This document shows positions 42,887 through 52,606 of a DNA stretch of 64,000 nt, one piece after another (the stretch's first letter is position 1; each line of letters opens with the position of its first letter). The translations under genes were made by a program, and so were the position numbers. Where the stretch lies: positions 40,275-104,274 of the forward strand of contig JACWEP010000002.1 in NCBI GenBank assembly GCA_014653375.1. The letters run 5' to 3'. The notes under the pieces were generated by a model. It was given only the letters and a program-made list of their open reading frames with translations, did not search any database and was not told the origin of the DNA. This stretch comes from Pelagibacterales bacterium SAG-MED48 (lineage in GTDB: Bacteria; Pseudomonadota; Alphaproteobacteria; Pelagibacterales; Pelagibacteraceae).

Positions 42887-45010
42887 TTAATTTTTTGCTA
42901 AACCTAAAGCTACCCTTTGTTTTTTTGTGTAAGCAAGACTAATTTTGTCAATTATTATCGCTAAAAGAACAATAGCGATACCTGCAGCCAATCCTCTTCC
43001 TGTATCAGCTCTGGCTAATCCATTAAACACTTCTAGCCCAAGTCCTTTTCCACCAATTAAGGGTGTTACAATTTGCATTGCAAATGCCATAATTACAGTT
43101 TGATTAAAACCTATTACTAAACTTGGAACTGCTAATGGAAATTTAACTTTGTTTAAAGTTTGTAAAATTGATCCACCAAAAGATCTCGATACCTCTGAAT
43201 AAGTTCCAGATACTTGAGTTAAACCTAATGCCGTTAGTCTGATTATTGGTGGTATAGAATAAATGACTGTTGCCAAAACAGCTGAAACTGTTCCTCCTCC
43301 AAAAAACATTAACACTGGTATTAAATAGCAAAAATAAGGAAGAGTTTGCATAGCGTCCAATACAACATCTTGAATATTTTTAAATCTATTGCTGTAGGAT
43401 GCTATTATACCAAGTGGTACTCCAATTACAAAACACAATAATACTGAGACTAAAACTGATGATAATGTAATCATTGATTGAGGCCAAATTCCACAAGCTC
43501 CAATAAAAAGTAACAATAAAATTGAAATTAGTGCAAATCTAATTCCTGCAGTAAAGTATCCTATGCTTGCAAAAACAGCCAATGTATACCACCAAGGTGT
43601 ATGAGTTAAAAACGTATCTAATGGACGTAACAGATTCAAATAAACAAAAGCTCTTAATCCTTTTGAAAATGCAATAAACCCCTCATCTACTGTTAACGAA
43701 GCAACAGCATTTGAGATTGGTTGTCTTATAGATAATTTCCATTCCTTTGGAAAACTCCCAATTTCATAAAAATTTGAGTCTATAAATGAAATGATAAATA
43801 AAATTATTAAAGAAGGGATTAAATAAAATCTTTGAACAATAAATTCTCCAATATCATTTGCAGTAGACTTATTAAATACCGAAGTTATTAAGCTAAAAAT
43901 TAAGGCAATAAAATTTGTGGTTCTTATGCAAATAAAATCTATAATTTTACTCATAGTAAATAATGGCATTTCCAGGATTTTTGCGATTTGATACTTTTCC
44001 CAACTTTGAGGTAACAAATAAAATTTTTGTACATTGGATGGTAGTTTTTCATCTTTTTCACTACAAGCTTTACTAAATCTATCAAACATTATTGCCATTA
44101 ATAATATACAAAAACCTCCCTCCATAGCCCAACCTACATCAAGTCTTCTTATAGCTTGCCAAACTTGACCGCCGATACCTTCGGCTCCAATAAAACAGGC
44201 TAGCACTACAAGTGCTAGGGCCATCATTATAACTTGATTAATACCCATCATAATACTTGGAAGAGACATTGGAATCTTGATTTTAAATAATAGTTGTAAT
44301 TTACTTGACCCAAAAGATGTGGCTGACTCAACAGTCTCTTTGGAAACTTGCCTAATACCAGTGTTGGTTAATCTTATGATAGGTGGCATAGAATAAATCA
44401 TAGTAGCCAAAATTGCTGGAGCACCTCCGATACCAAAAAAGAATACAGCTGGGAATAAATATACGAATGCTGGCATTACTTGCATAGTGTCTAAAATAGG
44501 TTTCATGAAATTTTCAAATCGATCACTTTGTGAACAAGCAACTCCTAGTACTACACCAAAAAAAACACATAATAATACAGACAGACTCATTAATCCTACT
44601 GTTTGAAGTGAGGCTTCCCACATGCCAACAGCCCCCCAAAAGTAAATAACGAAAGTTGAAAATAAACCTAATTTTAAGCCACCAGCTATAAAACAGGGAA
44701 GAATAATAATTGCTGCTATCAAAACCCAGGGCGAATCAAGTAAAAAATCTTCTATAAAATAATAAACACCCTTTATATAATTAGCTATAATTTTTGTGAT
44801 CCATCTGTAATTTTTTTTAAGATAATCTTCACCTTCATTTACCCATGCAGTGAATTTAAATTCATCAGTTACAACTTTTGGAAATTTTGAAGGACCCTCA
44901 CCTTGACTAGAAAGCACTAGAGCAACGACAAAAACAATCAAAATTACACCATATGTTATTATATTCTTCGACCGATTTGTCTTATTTATAGTTTCAACAA
45001 CATTAGACAT
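42887..45010 (-). CDS. double-length betaine-type ABC permease (ProW-ProW fusion)
   Basis: The 707-residue protein contains two complete MetI-type permease domains (about residues 120-315 and 490-690), each with its own EAA loop: VSKETVESATSFGSSKLQLL and VSGTYSEVSRSFGGSILQTL. Typical ProW is about 350 residues with one domain and acts as a homodimer; here both halves lie in one chain, joined by extra helices around 360-480. It is followed by the molybdoenzyme gene with one base between. It is divergent from the ATPase gene over 86 bp. It forms the inner-membrane channel for the ProX-type protein's ligand. Confidence 0.88.
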   Translation of the reverse strand: MSNVVETINKTNRSKNIITYGVILIVFVVALVLSSQGEGPSKFPKVVTDEFKFTAWVNEGEDYLKKNYRWITKIIANYIKGVYYFIEDFLLDSPWVLIAAIIILPCFIAGGLKLGLFSTFVIYFWGAVGMWEASLQTVGLMSLSVLLCVFFGVVLGVACSQSDRFENFMKPILDTMQVMPAFVYLFPAVFFFGIGGAPAILATMIYSMPPIIRLTNTGIRQVSKETVESATSFGSSKLQLLFKIKIPMSLPSIMMGINQVIMMALALVVLACFIGAEGIGGQVWQAIRRLDVGWAMEGGFCILLMAIMFDRFSKACSEKDEKLPSNVQKFYLLPQSWEKYQIAKILEMPLFTMSKIIDFICIRTTNFIALIFSLITSVFNKSTANDIGEFIVQRFYLIPSLIILFIISFIDSNFYEIGSFPKEWKLSIRQPISNAVASLTVDEGFIAFSKGLRAFVYLNLLRPLDTFLTHTPWWYTLAVFASIGYFTAGIRFALISILLLLFIGACGIWPQSMITLSSVLVSVLLCFVIGVPLGIIASYSNRFKNIQDVVLDAMQTLPYFCYLIPVLMFFGGGTVSAVLATVIYSIPPIIRLTALGLTQVSGTYSEVSRSFGGSILQTLNKVKFPLAVPSLVIGFNQTVIMAFAMQIVTPLIGGKGLGLEVFNGLARADTGRGLAAGIAIVLLAIIIDKISLAYTKKQRVALGLAKN

Positions 45011-45096
45011 ATTAATTGAGCAAATTAGAATAAAATATTTTACTTTTAAAGAAAAATATTGTCTATTTTAGTCTCTAAAATGATTAAAAATTAACT

Positions 45097-46140
45097 ATGA
45101 CCAATCAAAAAATTACTTGTTCTAATATCTGGAAACTATTTGGTCCTGACGAAAAAAGAATAATGAAAGATTTAGATCCAAATCTTTCAATTAAAGAAGT
45201 TCAAGAAAGTACAGGACATGTAGTTGCTGTAAAAAATGTGAGTTTTTCAATTGAAAAAGGTGAAACTTTTGTAGTCATGGGATTATCAGGAAGTGGTAAA
45301 TCAACATTGGTAAGGTGTATATCAAGACTTATTGAGCCGACGTCTGGAACTGTAAAAATGGATGATGTTGATGTTACAAAAATGAATAGTAGAGAATTAT
45401 TAGATCTTAGAAGAAACAAAATGAGTATGGTGTTCCAACATTTTGGTCTATTTCCCCACAGAACAGTAATAGATAATATTGCATATGGATTAGAGGTAAG
45501 AGGAAACAAAAGAAACGAAAGAATAGAAAAGTCAATGGAAGTTTTAAAAATGGTTGGTCTGGATGGATGGCAAAACAACTATCCTAGAGAATTATCAGGA
45601 GGTATGCAGCAAAGAGTTGGTTTAGCAAGAGCGCTCGCTGTAGATCCTGAAATATTAATTTTTGACGAACCTTTTTCTGCCTTAGACCCACTTATAAGAA
45701 GGGAAATGCAGGATGAACTTCTAAGTATTCAAGAAAAACTAAAAAAAACAATGGTATTTATTACTCATGATTTTTTAGAGGCAATTAAAATGGCTGACCA
45801 TATTGCAATTATGAAAGATGGAGAAGTATCTCAAATTGGTACACCAGAAGAAATTGTTGCAAATCCAAAAGATCAATATGTAAAAGATTTTTGTGAAGAT
45901 GTACCAAAATATAAAGTGTTGAGTGCTGCCAAGGTTATGAGAAAAGAATGTTGCTCTGATACTAAAAATTTTTATAATTTAAAAACAAATTGTATATTCG
46001 ATAATTCTAAAATTGAAACTTTGATAGATAAGCTTGTTGATAGTGATAAAGCATTCCCTGTTGTATGCAGTGACACAGGGGATTTATTAGGAGAAATAGA
46101 TCGAGCGATAGTCATGAAGTCAATGAAATCAGCTAGTTAA
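45097..46140 (+). CDS. betaine-type ABC transporter ATPase (ProV/OpuAA family)
   Basis: The 347-residue protein has Walker A GLSGSGKST at 62-70, VFQHFGLFPHRTV, signature LSGGMQQRVGLARAL and Walker B ILIFDEPFSALDP followed by ITHDFLEA. A long N-terminal segment (IWKLFGPDEKRIMKDL) and the C-terminal half with a degraded CBS region are usual for ProV. It lies on the opposite strand from the rest of the transporter, starting 86 bp from the permease start, so both directions share one control region. The stop overlaps the convergent EamA gene by 8 bp. Confidence 0.93.
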   Translation: MTNQKITCSNIWKLFGPDEKRIMKDLDPNLSIKEVQESTGHVVAVKNVSFSIEKGETFVVMGLSGSGKSTLVRCISRLIEPTSGTVKMDDVDVTKMNSRELLDLRRNKMSMVFQHFGLFPHRTVIDNIAYGLEVRGNKRNERIEKSMEVLKMVGLDGWQNNYPRELSGGMQQRVGLARALAVDPEILIFDEPFSALDPLIRREMQDELLSIQEKLKKTMVFITHDFLEAIKMADHIAIMKDGEVSQIGTPEEIVANPKDQYVKDFCEDVPKYKVLSAAKVMRKECCSDTKNFYNLKTNCIFDNSKIETLIDKLVDSDKAFPVVCSDTGDLLGEIDRAIVMKSMKSAS

Positions 46141-47065
46141 TTTTTCTACTCACATTAATAGATTTTTGTTTAACATTATCTCTCCAAATAATTAACATAC
46201 CTGCAAAAATAATTATGAGTACACCAGGAAATAATTGGCTCCATGGAGCTTCATTAAAGAAAAACCACCCAAGAATAAAAGATGATGGAATACCAAAGTA
46301 TTCAAACGATGCAATTTTACTAGCTTCTATTAAACGGTATGAATATATAAAAAGTATGGCTGCTGTTCCACCCAAAAAACCTGTCAGCATCATTAACCAA
46401 AAATCTTTAGCGTTTTGAATTTCAGCATGGTTTGAAGTTAAGAAAAATAATATAGCTGCACCTAAAACATTAAAAATTAAAGTGTATAATTGAATTTTAG
46501 CAGTTGAATGTCCATCAGGAATATATTTTAAAATTATTACAGATAAAGCCCATGCCAGCGCTGTTAAAATAGGGAAAATTGAATAAATATTAAAAATATC
46601 ACTTGTTGGTTTCATAATCATAACAACTCCAATGAAACCAATTATAACCGCAGACCATCTATAAATACCAACCCTATCTCTTAAAAAAATAATAGATAAA
46701 ATCACAATAAAGAATGGCGATGAAAAAGTAAGTGTCATTGCAGTTGCAAATTTTAAATTGATAACAGAAATAAAAACAAATATATTCATTGCCAAGAAAC
46801 AAAGACCTCTAAGAAAACTTAAATAAATAAATTTTTTATCTAAGTGTTTAAATACTAAAAAATGCTCTTTGGTGAATAAAAGTAATAAAAATAGAGGTAT
46901 TATCGCTGCAGCATTTCTAAATAATGCTAATTGAACAATTGAATAATCATCTCCTAAAAACTTTATAACAACCATATAAAAATCAACACAAAGTACTGCT
47001 AATAACATGGTAGCTATTGCAAGATAAGTTTTTTTTAAATCAGATTTTTCAGTTAAGTTTTTCAT
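46133..47065 (-). CDS. EamA/DMT-family transporter
   Basis: The 310-residue protein has ten hydrophobic segments and two EamA repeats, with LFRNAAAIIPLFLLLL early and ASFEYFGIPSSFILGWFFFNEAPWSQLFPGVLIIIFAGMLII at the end. The N-terminal hydrophilic stretch and the basic C-terminal tail are short. Metabolite export is the family role; no ligand can be named. It is convergent with proV (8-bp overlap) and divergent from the alcohol dehydrogenase gene by 40 bp. Confidence 0.82.
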   Translation of the reverse strand: MKNLTEKSDLKKTYLAIATMLLAVLCVDFYMVVIKFLGDDYSIVQLALFRNAAAIIPLFLLLLFTKEHFLVFKHLDKKFIYLSFLRGLCFLAMNIFVFISVINLKFATAMTLTFSSPFFIVILSIIFLRDRVGIYRWSAVIIGFIGVVMIMKPTSDIFNIYSIFPILTALAWALSVIILKYIPDGHSTAKIQLYTLIFNVLGAAILFFLTSNHAEIQNAKDFWLMMLTGFLGGTAAILFIYSYRLIEASKIASFEYFGIPSSFILGWFFFNEAPWSQLFPGVLIIIFAGMLIIWRDNVKQKSINVSRKIN

Positions 47066-47105
47066 TTAATTTTTTATAAAAGATTGTATAAACCTTACAA
47101 ATAAA

Positions 47106-48296
47106 ATGAATACTTTCAAACTAAATGAATCTGATATCTTATCTAATCAAGATTGGACATTCCCAACTAATATTGCGTATGGTCCAGGACGATTGAAAGA
47201 AATAGGAAAAATTTGTAATGATTTAGATATTAAAAACCCATTAATAGTTACTGATAAAGGAAGTCCAAAACTACCATTTATCACAAATATTCAAAGTTAT
47301 TTAGCTAGCTCAAATGTTAAATCAGATTTATTTTTTGATATATCTCCTAATCCAAGAGAAGACGAAATATCAGTTGGTCGTAAAAAATATAAAGATGGAA
47401 ATCACGATTCTATAATTGCCATTGGTGGTGGTAGTGCAATGGATGGAGGTAAATTGATATGCCTTACAGCAAATAATGACGTACCACTTAGAGACTTTGA
47501 GTTTGAACTAACTCCTCCTAAAATTAGTAAAGATAATCCTTTTCCAAAAATTATAACTATTCCTACAACGGCAGGAACAGGGGCCGAAACTGAAATTACA
47601 GGTATGGTTACTTATTTAAAAGAAGGAATGAAATTTTGTATGTGGCATCCGGATGTTAGACCATCGTTAGCCTTAATTGATCCAGAACTAACTATTGGAC
47701 TTCCATCAAATTTAACTGCTTGGACTGGGGCAGATGCTTTAATTCATGGAATAGAAGGTTATTGTGTTCCTGGTTTTAATCCAATGTGTGATGGAGCAGC
47801 TTTAGAGGGGTTAAATCTAATTTCTAAATCACTGATTACAGCTGTAGAGGACCCATCAAACTTGCTTGCAAGAGGAGGTATGCATGTTGGTTCTTGTTTG
47901 GCAGGTATTTCATTTTTAAAAGGTCTTGGGTTAGTTCATGCAATAGCTCATATGGTTGGAGCTGAATATAATACACACCATGGTTTAACTAATGCAATTA
48001 TATTACCAGTTGTTTTAAAATATAATCTTCCAGGTATGGAAGAAAAAGTTAAAAGAATGTCAGAAGCTATGCAATTTAAAGATCATTCAGTTGACGCATT
48101 CATTTTAAACATTGAAAAAATACTAGATAGAATAAAAATTCCAAAAAGTTTAAGTGAAATTGGGGTACCTGAAGATTGTGTAGATAGAATTGCGGAAAAA
48201 GCAATGAAAGATCAAGCATTTGCAACTAATCCAAAAATAGCAACTTTAGCAGAAGTTAAAGAAATGACACTGGCATCGATCAAAAAAGCTCGATAA
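47106..48296 (+). CDS. iron-containing alcohol dehydrogenase
   Basis: The 396-residue protein has NIAYGPGRLKEIG, the NAD-binding AIGGGSAMDGGKLI, ITIPTTAGTGAETE, and the metal-binding sequence TGADALIHGIEGY with GLVHAIAHMVGAEYNTHHGLTNAI, whose Asp/His residues bind Fe. This is the Fe-ADH family, which oxidises alcohols or reduces aldehydes, including 1,3-propanediol or 4-hydroxybutyrate types. It is 12 bp before the amidase gene in the same orientation. Substrate unknown. Confidence 0.9.
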   Translation: MNTFKLNESDILSNQDWTFPTNIAYGPGRLKEIGKICNDLDIKNPLIVTDKGSPKLPFITNIQSYLASSNVKSDLFFDISPNPREDEISVGRKKYKDGNHDSIIAIGGGSAMDGGKLICLTANNDVPLRDFEFELTPPKISKDNPFPKIITIPTTAGTGAETEITGMVTYLKEGMKFCMWHPDVRPSLALIDPELTIGLPSNLTAWTGADALIHGIEGYCVPGFNPMCDGAALEGLNLISKSLITAVEDPSNLLARGGMHVGSCLAGISFLKGLGLVHAIAHMVGAEYNTHHGLTNAIILPVVLKYNLPGMEEKVKRMSEAMQFKDHSVDAFILNIEKILDRIKIPKSLSEIGVPEDCVDRIAEKAMKDQAFATNPKIATLAEVKEMTLASIKKAR

Positions 48297-48308
48297 AAGT
48301 TTCATTGA

Positions 48309-49733
48309 ATGCTTGAGAATAAATCAATTTTAGAAATAACATCTCTAATAAAATCTAAAGAAATTTCAGCAAAAGAAGTTGTGGAGTTTTATCTCGAAAG
48401 AATAAAGAAATATAATCCTGCGTTAAATGCAATCGTACTTCAAAAAGAAAAAGAACAAATTTTTCATGAAATAAATTTAAAAGACAACGAAGATAATAAA
48501 TCAAAACCTTTGTTTGGATTACCACTAGCTTGTAAAGATCTTTTTGATATTGAGGGAATGCCTTCAACATATGGATTTACTCCTTACAAAAATAATATTG
48601 CAAAAAAAAATTCTTTAATCGTTGATCGTTTAATTAACAGTGGAGCAATTATTATTGGAAAAACAAATACAGCTGAATTAGGTGTGGGTGGCCATACTAC
48701 TAATAGACTTTTTGGCCCAACATCAAATCCTTATGATGTTAGTAAATCTGCGGCTGGATCTAGTGGTGGAGCAGGTGCAGCTGTTGCAGCTGGATTAATT
48801 CCTTTTGCAGATGGCACAGATATGATGGGTTCTTGCAGAGGACCGGCAGCATTTGCAAATATATATGGATTTAGACCAACAACTGGATTAATTCCAACAG
48901 ATAGATCAAATGAAAAAAACTTAAGTAAATTACCAGTTTTAACTTCACCAGGTTGTTTTGCAAAAAACCCAATTGAAATGGCTGTATTGTTAGATTGCAT
49001 AGTAGGCAGTGATCCATTGGACCCACTGTCAATTGATATCAATGGTTCTTTTAAAGAAAGCAAAATAACTGATAAGCAATTTTCAAATATTAAAGTCGGT
49101 TGGTTAAAAGATATGAATAATTCATATCAGTTTGAAAATGGAATAATTAATATGTGCGAGACTAAGTTAAAGGAATTAGAAAAACACAATATTTTAATAG
49201 AAAGTCTTCAACCGAAGATAAATTCAAATCATATGTGGGATAGCTGGACAACTTTTAGAGCTAAAAGTATTTTTGAAGATACTGAAAGTATGAATTTAAA
49301 AAATATAGAAGAGATGACCCCTCAAGCTATATGGGAATATAAAAAAGGAGCAAACATCAAAGATGATGACATTAAAAAAGCATTAAATCAAAAGAATGAA
49401 TGTATTAAAGAAGTCGATGACGTTTTTAAAGGCTATGATTTTCTAATTTTACCTTCTGCACAAGTTTTTCCATTTGATAAAAATTTACAATTTCCGAAAA
49501 AAATAAATCATTTTGAGCTAGATACTTACCATAGATGGATAGAAGTTTTTATAATGTCTAGCTTAATGGATTTACCAACAATCACCGTACCTGTTGGATT
49601 TAATGAAAATGGAATGCCGATGGGAATGCAAATTATAGGTAAAAAATTTGATGATCTAAAATTAATTGCCTTTACAAAAAAATATGAAGAGATATTTAAT
49701 TTCAGTAAAATTAAACCAGAATTAAGTAATTAA
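48309..49733 (+). CDS. amidase-signature enzyme
   Basis: The 474-residue protein carries the Ser-cisSer-Lys triad: Lys76 in LPLACKDLFD, cis-Ser151 in AAGSSGGAGAAVAAG and Ser175 in GTDMMGSCRGPA. These match the amidase signature family (24-residue spacing between the two serines). GatA is a possible relative, but the GTDMMGSCR form and lack of gatB/gatC nearby argue for a catabolic amidase. The stop lies 2 bp before an EamA gene. A small-amide or carbamoyl substrate is likely. Confidence 0.87.
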   Translation: MLENKSILEITSLIKSKEISAKEVVEFYLERIKKYNPALNAIVLQKEKEQIFHEINLKDNEDNKSKPLFGLPLACKDLFDIEGMPSTYGFTPYKNNIAKKNSLIVDRLINSGAIIIGKTNTAELGVGGHTTNRLFGPTSNPYDVSKSAAGSSGGAGAAVAAGLIPFADGTDMMGSCRGPAAFANIYGFRPTTGLIPTDRSNEKNLSKLPVLTSPGCFAKNPIEMAVLLDCIVGSDPLDPLSIDINGSFKESKITDKQFSNIKVGWLKDMNNSYQFENGIINMCETKLKELEKHNILIESLQPKINSNHMWDSWTTFRAKSIFEDTESMNLKNIEEMTPQAIWEYKKGANIKDDDIKKALNQKNECIKEVDDVFKGYDFLILPSAQVFPFDKNLQFPKKINHFELDTYHRWIEVFIMSSLMDLPTITVPVGFNENGMPMGMQIIGKKFDDLKLIAFTKKYEEIFNFSKIKPELSN

Positions 49734-49735
49734 TT

Positions 49736-50626
49736 ATGAAAAGACACCCACATCACTTTAAAATAGCATTAGCTTTAGCGATATCAGCTGGTGCATGGGG
49801 CATATACTGGTTACCTCAAAGAATACTTGAAGAGGGTGGGCTAACTGGAGGATGGGGAACCATAGCTCAAATGATAATTGGAGTTATTCTTCTACTTCCC
49901 ATTGCCATTTGGAGAAAAGCAAAAGGTAAAACTACAGGCTTTGAAATACCACTCACAGGAATTTTAATTGGAGGTGGGTTTATTTGTTATGCTTTAAGTT
50001 TTCTTTTAACTGATGTTGTGCGTGCATTGATACTTTTTTACATGACACCTATCTGGACAACAATTTTTGAAATTTTATTTTTAAAAAAAAGACCTGGTAT
50101 TGAAAGAGTTTTAACATTAACTCTAGCTTTAGGAGGTCTATGGGTAGTTTTTAGTAAACAAACTGTCATACCTCTTCCAGAAAATTCAGGTGACTGGCTA
50201 GCACTTGCGGGTGGTGCTATATTTTCAGCTGGATTGGTGCGTCTTGAACTCATCAAAACTGATGGAGTGTTTCCTATAATTTTTTCATTTTTCTTTTACG
50301 GTGCTATATTTAATATTATTGCTGGATTTCTTCTAAAGGAATATCTTGGCCCAATACCACCAATTGAAGCTTTTTTTTCAATGGCACTATTTTTAGTTAT
50401 TATTTCAGTATTTTATTTTATACCTACAGGGATAGTAATTTTTTGGTCTCCCAGTAAACTTGGTGCAGGTTTATGTTCAATACTTTTTTTATCAGAGATA
50501 GTTGTGGGTGTTATAACTTCCAGTATACTTACTAATGAACCATTTGGTTGGCGTGAAATTACAGGAAGCACACTGATTGTTATAGGTGGAATATTAGCTG
50601 TTGTTTTAGCGCCTAATAATAAATAA
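49736..50626 (+). CDS. EamA/DMT-family transporter
   Basis: The 296-residue protein has ten hydrophobic segments with GAWGIYWLPQRIL at the start of repeat 1, VRALILFYMTPIWTTIFEILFLKKRPGIERVLTLTLALGGLWVVF closing it, and GAGLCSILFLSEIVVGVITSSILTNEPFGWREITGSTLIVIGG closing repeat 2. It lies between the amidase and a homocysteine S-methyltransferase gene with no spacing (stop at 50626, next ATG at 50627), so it belongs to that operon. Confidence 0.83.
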   Translation: MKRHPHHFKIALALAISAGAWGIYWLPQRILEEGGLTGGWGTIAQMIIGVILLLPIAIWRKAKGKTTGFEIPLTGILIGGGFICYALSFLLTDVVRALILFYMTPIWTTIFEILFLKKRPGIERVLTLTLALGGLWVVFSKQTVIPLPENSGDWLALAGGAIFSAGLVRLELIKTDGVFPIIFSFFFYGAIFNIIAGFLLKEYLGPIPPIEAFFSMALFLVIISVFYFIPTGIVIFWSPSKLGAGLCSILFLSEIVVGVITSSILTNEPFGWREITGSTLIVIGGILAVVLAPNNK

Positions 50627-51619
50627 ATGATTTTTAAAGAAAAACTAAAATCTAAATCTAAAATATTTCTTGATGGTGGCAACGGATCTGAAATAGCAAA
50701 ACTGGGTGGCGATATGAGTCCAGCGTTTGCTGCACTGTCAACAATAAACTCTCCAGATATAGTTGTTAAAGTACATGAGAATTTTATTAATGCGGGATGT
50801 GATATTATTACAGCAAACACCTTTGCCACAAATCGACATAATCTAGATTGTCTAAATCGTGCCGATGAGACAGATAAATTTATTGTAAAATCAGTAGAGC
50901 TTGCAAAAAAAGCAACTATCAATACTGGAAAAGAAAATAAAATTGCAATTGCTGGAAGTTTATCCAATTTTTTTCCTTTAAAAGAAAATGAGTTTGTTCC
51001 AAATCCAAAATTTGTACCTTCATTTAAACAAGAAGAAAAAAATTACAAGGAAGCGGCAAAACTATTAAAAGAATCTGGAGTAGATATTTTAGTTTTAGAA
51101 ATGTTATTAGATATTGATCATTCAAAAATATTATTAAATGCAGCATTGGAAACCGGATTACCAGTATGGGTTGGCTTAAGTTGTTGTATAAGTAAATTTG
51201 ATAATAAGGTTGTGGGTAGAAATTTTAGAGCTGAAAAGGAAAAATCATTAATATATGATGAAAATAAATATAAAGAACAACCCAAATTTCTTCCTGAAGA
51301 TAAAATTATTCCATTAGAGGAAATAATAAAGTCACTCACTAATATTGGTGGGGATGTATATGGTATAATGCATTCTTGGTTTAATGATTCAAATGAAGGA
51401 TTAAAAATTGTTAAAGAAAATTGGAATGGACCTATAATGTTTTATCCTGAAATTCATAAATTTGACACTAGCACTCATGAAGCCATTATTACAACTACGG
51501 AAAATGAATTTGCTACTTCATTAGAAGAATTAATTGATGATCAAATACAAATAGTGGGTGGTTGTTGTGGTGTAAATGAAAATCATTTAAAAAGATTAAT
51601 AGAAAATTTATCTGATTAA
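50627..51619 (+). CDS. homocysteine S-methyltransferase-family protein
   Basis: The 330-residue TIM-barrel protein has ILDGGNGSE-like FLDGGNGSEIA, TANTFATNRHN, LVLEMLLDID and the zinc motif QIVGGCCGVNENHL, with Cys313 and Cys314 ligands plus an upstream GLSCC. Family members methylate homocysteine using betaine, S-methylmethionine or similar donors without cobalamin. A FKQEEKNYKEAAKLL segment is normal. It is directly after an EamA gene. The donor is unknown. Confidence 0.85.
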   Translation: MIFKEKLKSKSKIFLDGGNGSEIAKLGGDMSPAFAALSTINSPDIVVKVHENFINAGCDIITANTFATNRHNLDCLNRADETDKFIVKSVELAKKATINTGKENKIAIAGSLSNFFPLKENEFVPNPKFVPSFKQEEKNYKEAAKLLKESGVDILVLEMLLDIDHSKILLNAALETGLPVWVGLSCCISKFDNKVVGRNFRAEKEKSLIYDENKYKEQPKFLPEDKIIPLEEIIKSLTNIGGDVYGIMHSWFNDSNEGLKIVKENWNGPIMFYPEIHKFDTSTHEAIITTTENEFATSLEELIDDQIQIVGGCCGVNENHLKRLIENLSD

Positions 51620-51742
51620 ATAACCTTTTTATTTACAAATTTTCGTTATTAACAAGTTCTGATAAATTGTGATGAAAAAGTTGTTGTCTCAAGCATAAAT
51701 AATAAATATTAGTAATACTTAAAATTAAAAAATATTAAATTT

Positions 51743-52603
51743 ATGGGTTCAAACAAAATAGATGTAAGACGAAGTTTTATTTTTACACCAGGACTTAAAC
51801 CTGAAATGTTTCCAAAAGCAATAGATTCAGGTGCTGATATGGTTTGTATTGAGTTAGAAGATGGAATAGCAATTAAAGATAAAGATGATGCAAGAAAAAA
51901 TACAATAGAAGCTCTTAAAACTCTTGAAGTCAAAAGTGGTGTAGAATTAGTTGTTAGAATAAATTGTCAAAGAACTAAATTTGGTTTGTTAGATTTAGAG
52001 GCTTTTGTTTCTAGCAAAATGAACATTAAGTCTTTAATGTTGCCTAAAGTTAAAACGCCTGATGAAATAACTTTTATAGATGATTTGCTGACTGATTGCG
52101 GTTTAGATACTAATCTTCATGTTATCATGGAGACTAATGAAGCACTTGAAAGTATTTATGATATTGCACATTCTAGTAAAAGGATAGTTGCATTATATTT
52201 TGGTGGTGTTGATATGGCTGCAGAGCTTAGAGTTCCAAATGAGTATAAAAATTTGATATACGCAAGATCCAAATTAGTGCATGCCGGTGCTAGTGTTGGA
52301 GTTGATGTTGTTGATGTACCTTATTTAGATTTAGAAGATATGGATGGAATGAAAAAAGAAGCAGAACTTGTAAGAGATTTAGGATTTACAGGAAAAGGAT
52401 CTATCCACCCAAAACAGATAAATATTTTAAATGAAATATTTACACCTTCTAAAGAAGAAATTAGTAAAGCTAAAAGAATTGTAGATCAATTTAATGCATC
52501 TGACACAGGATTAGTGGTAATAGAAGGTAAACTTATTGAAAAACCTGTGCTTCGAGAAATGCAAAGAAAAATATTGATAGCAGAAAAAATTAATCAAAGT
52601 TAA
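51743..52603 (+). CDS. HpcH/HpaI-family CoA-ester lyase (CitE-like)
   Basis: The 286-residue protein has SFIFTPGLKPEMFPKAIDSGADMVCIELEDG, LMLPKVKTPDEI, HVIMETNEALESIYDIA, ALYFGGVDMAAELRVP and GSIHPKQI, the pattern of citrate lyase beta/malyl-CoA lyase-type enzymes with an Mg-binding Glu and Asp. It cleaves or forms a beta-hydroxyacyl-CoA or a related carboxylate. It is alone between convergent and tandem genes. The precise substrate (malyl-, citramalyl- or methylmalyl-CoA) is not decided by sequence. Confidence 0.85.
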   Translation: MGSNKIDVRRSFIFTPGLKPEMFPKAIDSGADMVCIELEDGIAIKDKDDARKNTIEALKTLEVKSGVELVVRINCQRTKFGLLDLEAFVSSKMNIKSLMLPKVKTPDEITFIDDLLTDCGLDTNLHVIMETNEALESIYDIAHSSKRIVALYFGGVDMAAELRVPNEYKNLIYARSKLVHAGASVGVDVVDVPYLDLEDMDGMKKEAELVRDLGFTGKGSIHPKQINILNEIFTPSKEEISKAKRIVDQFNASDTGLVVIEGKLIEKPVLREMQRKILIAEKINQS

Positions 52604-52606
52604 TTT

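Noticed and set aside
45201..45578. 125-codon reverse open frame inside proV
   Set aside because: It is antisense to the Walker A to signature region of a clear ATPase.
48731..49063. 110-codon reverse open frame inside the amidase gene
   Set aside because: It is antisense to the catalytic serine region and has no independent support.
50413..50967. 184-codon reverse open frame across the EamA and homocysteine methyltransferase genes
   Set aside because: It spans two clear genes on the forward strand with strong family motifs, and its own translation is low-complexity Ser/Pro/Ile-rich with no recognisable fold.
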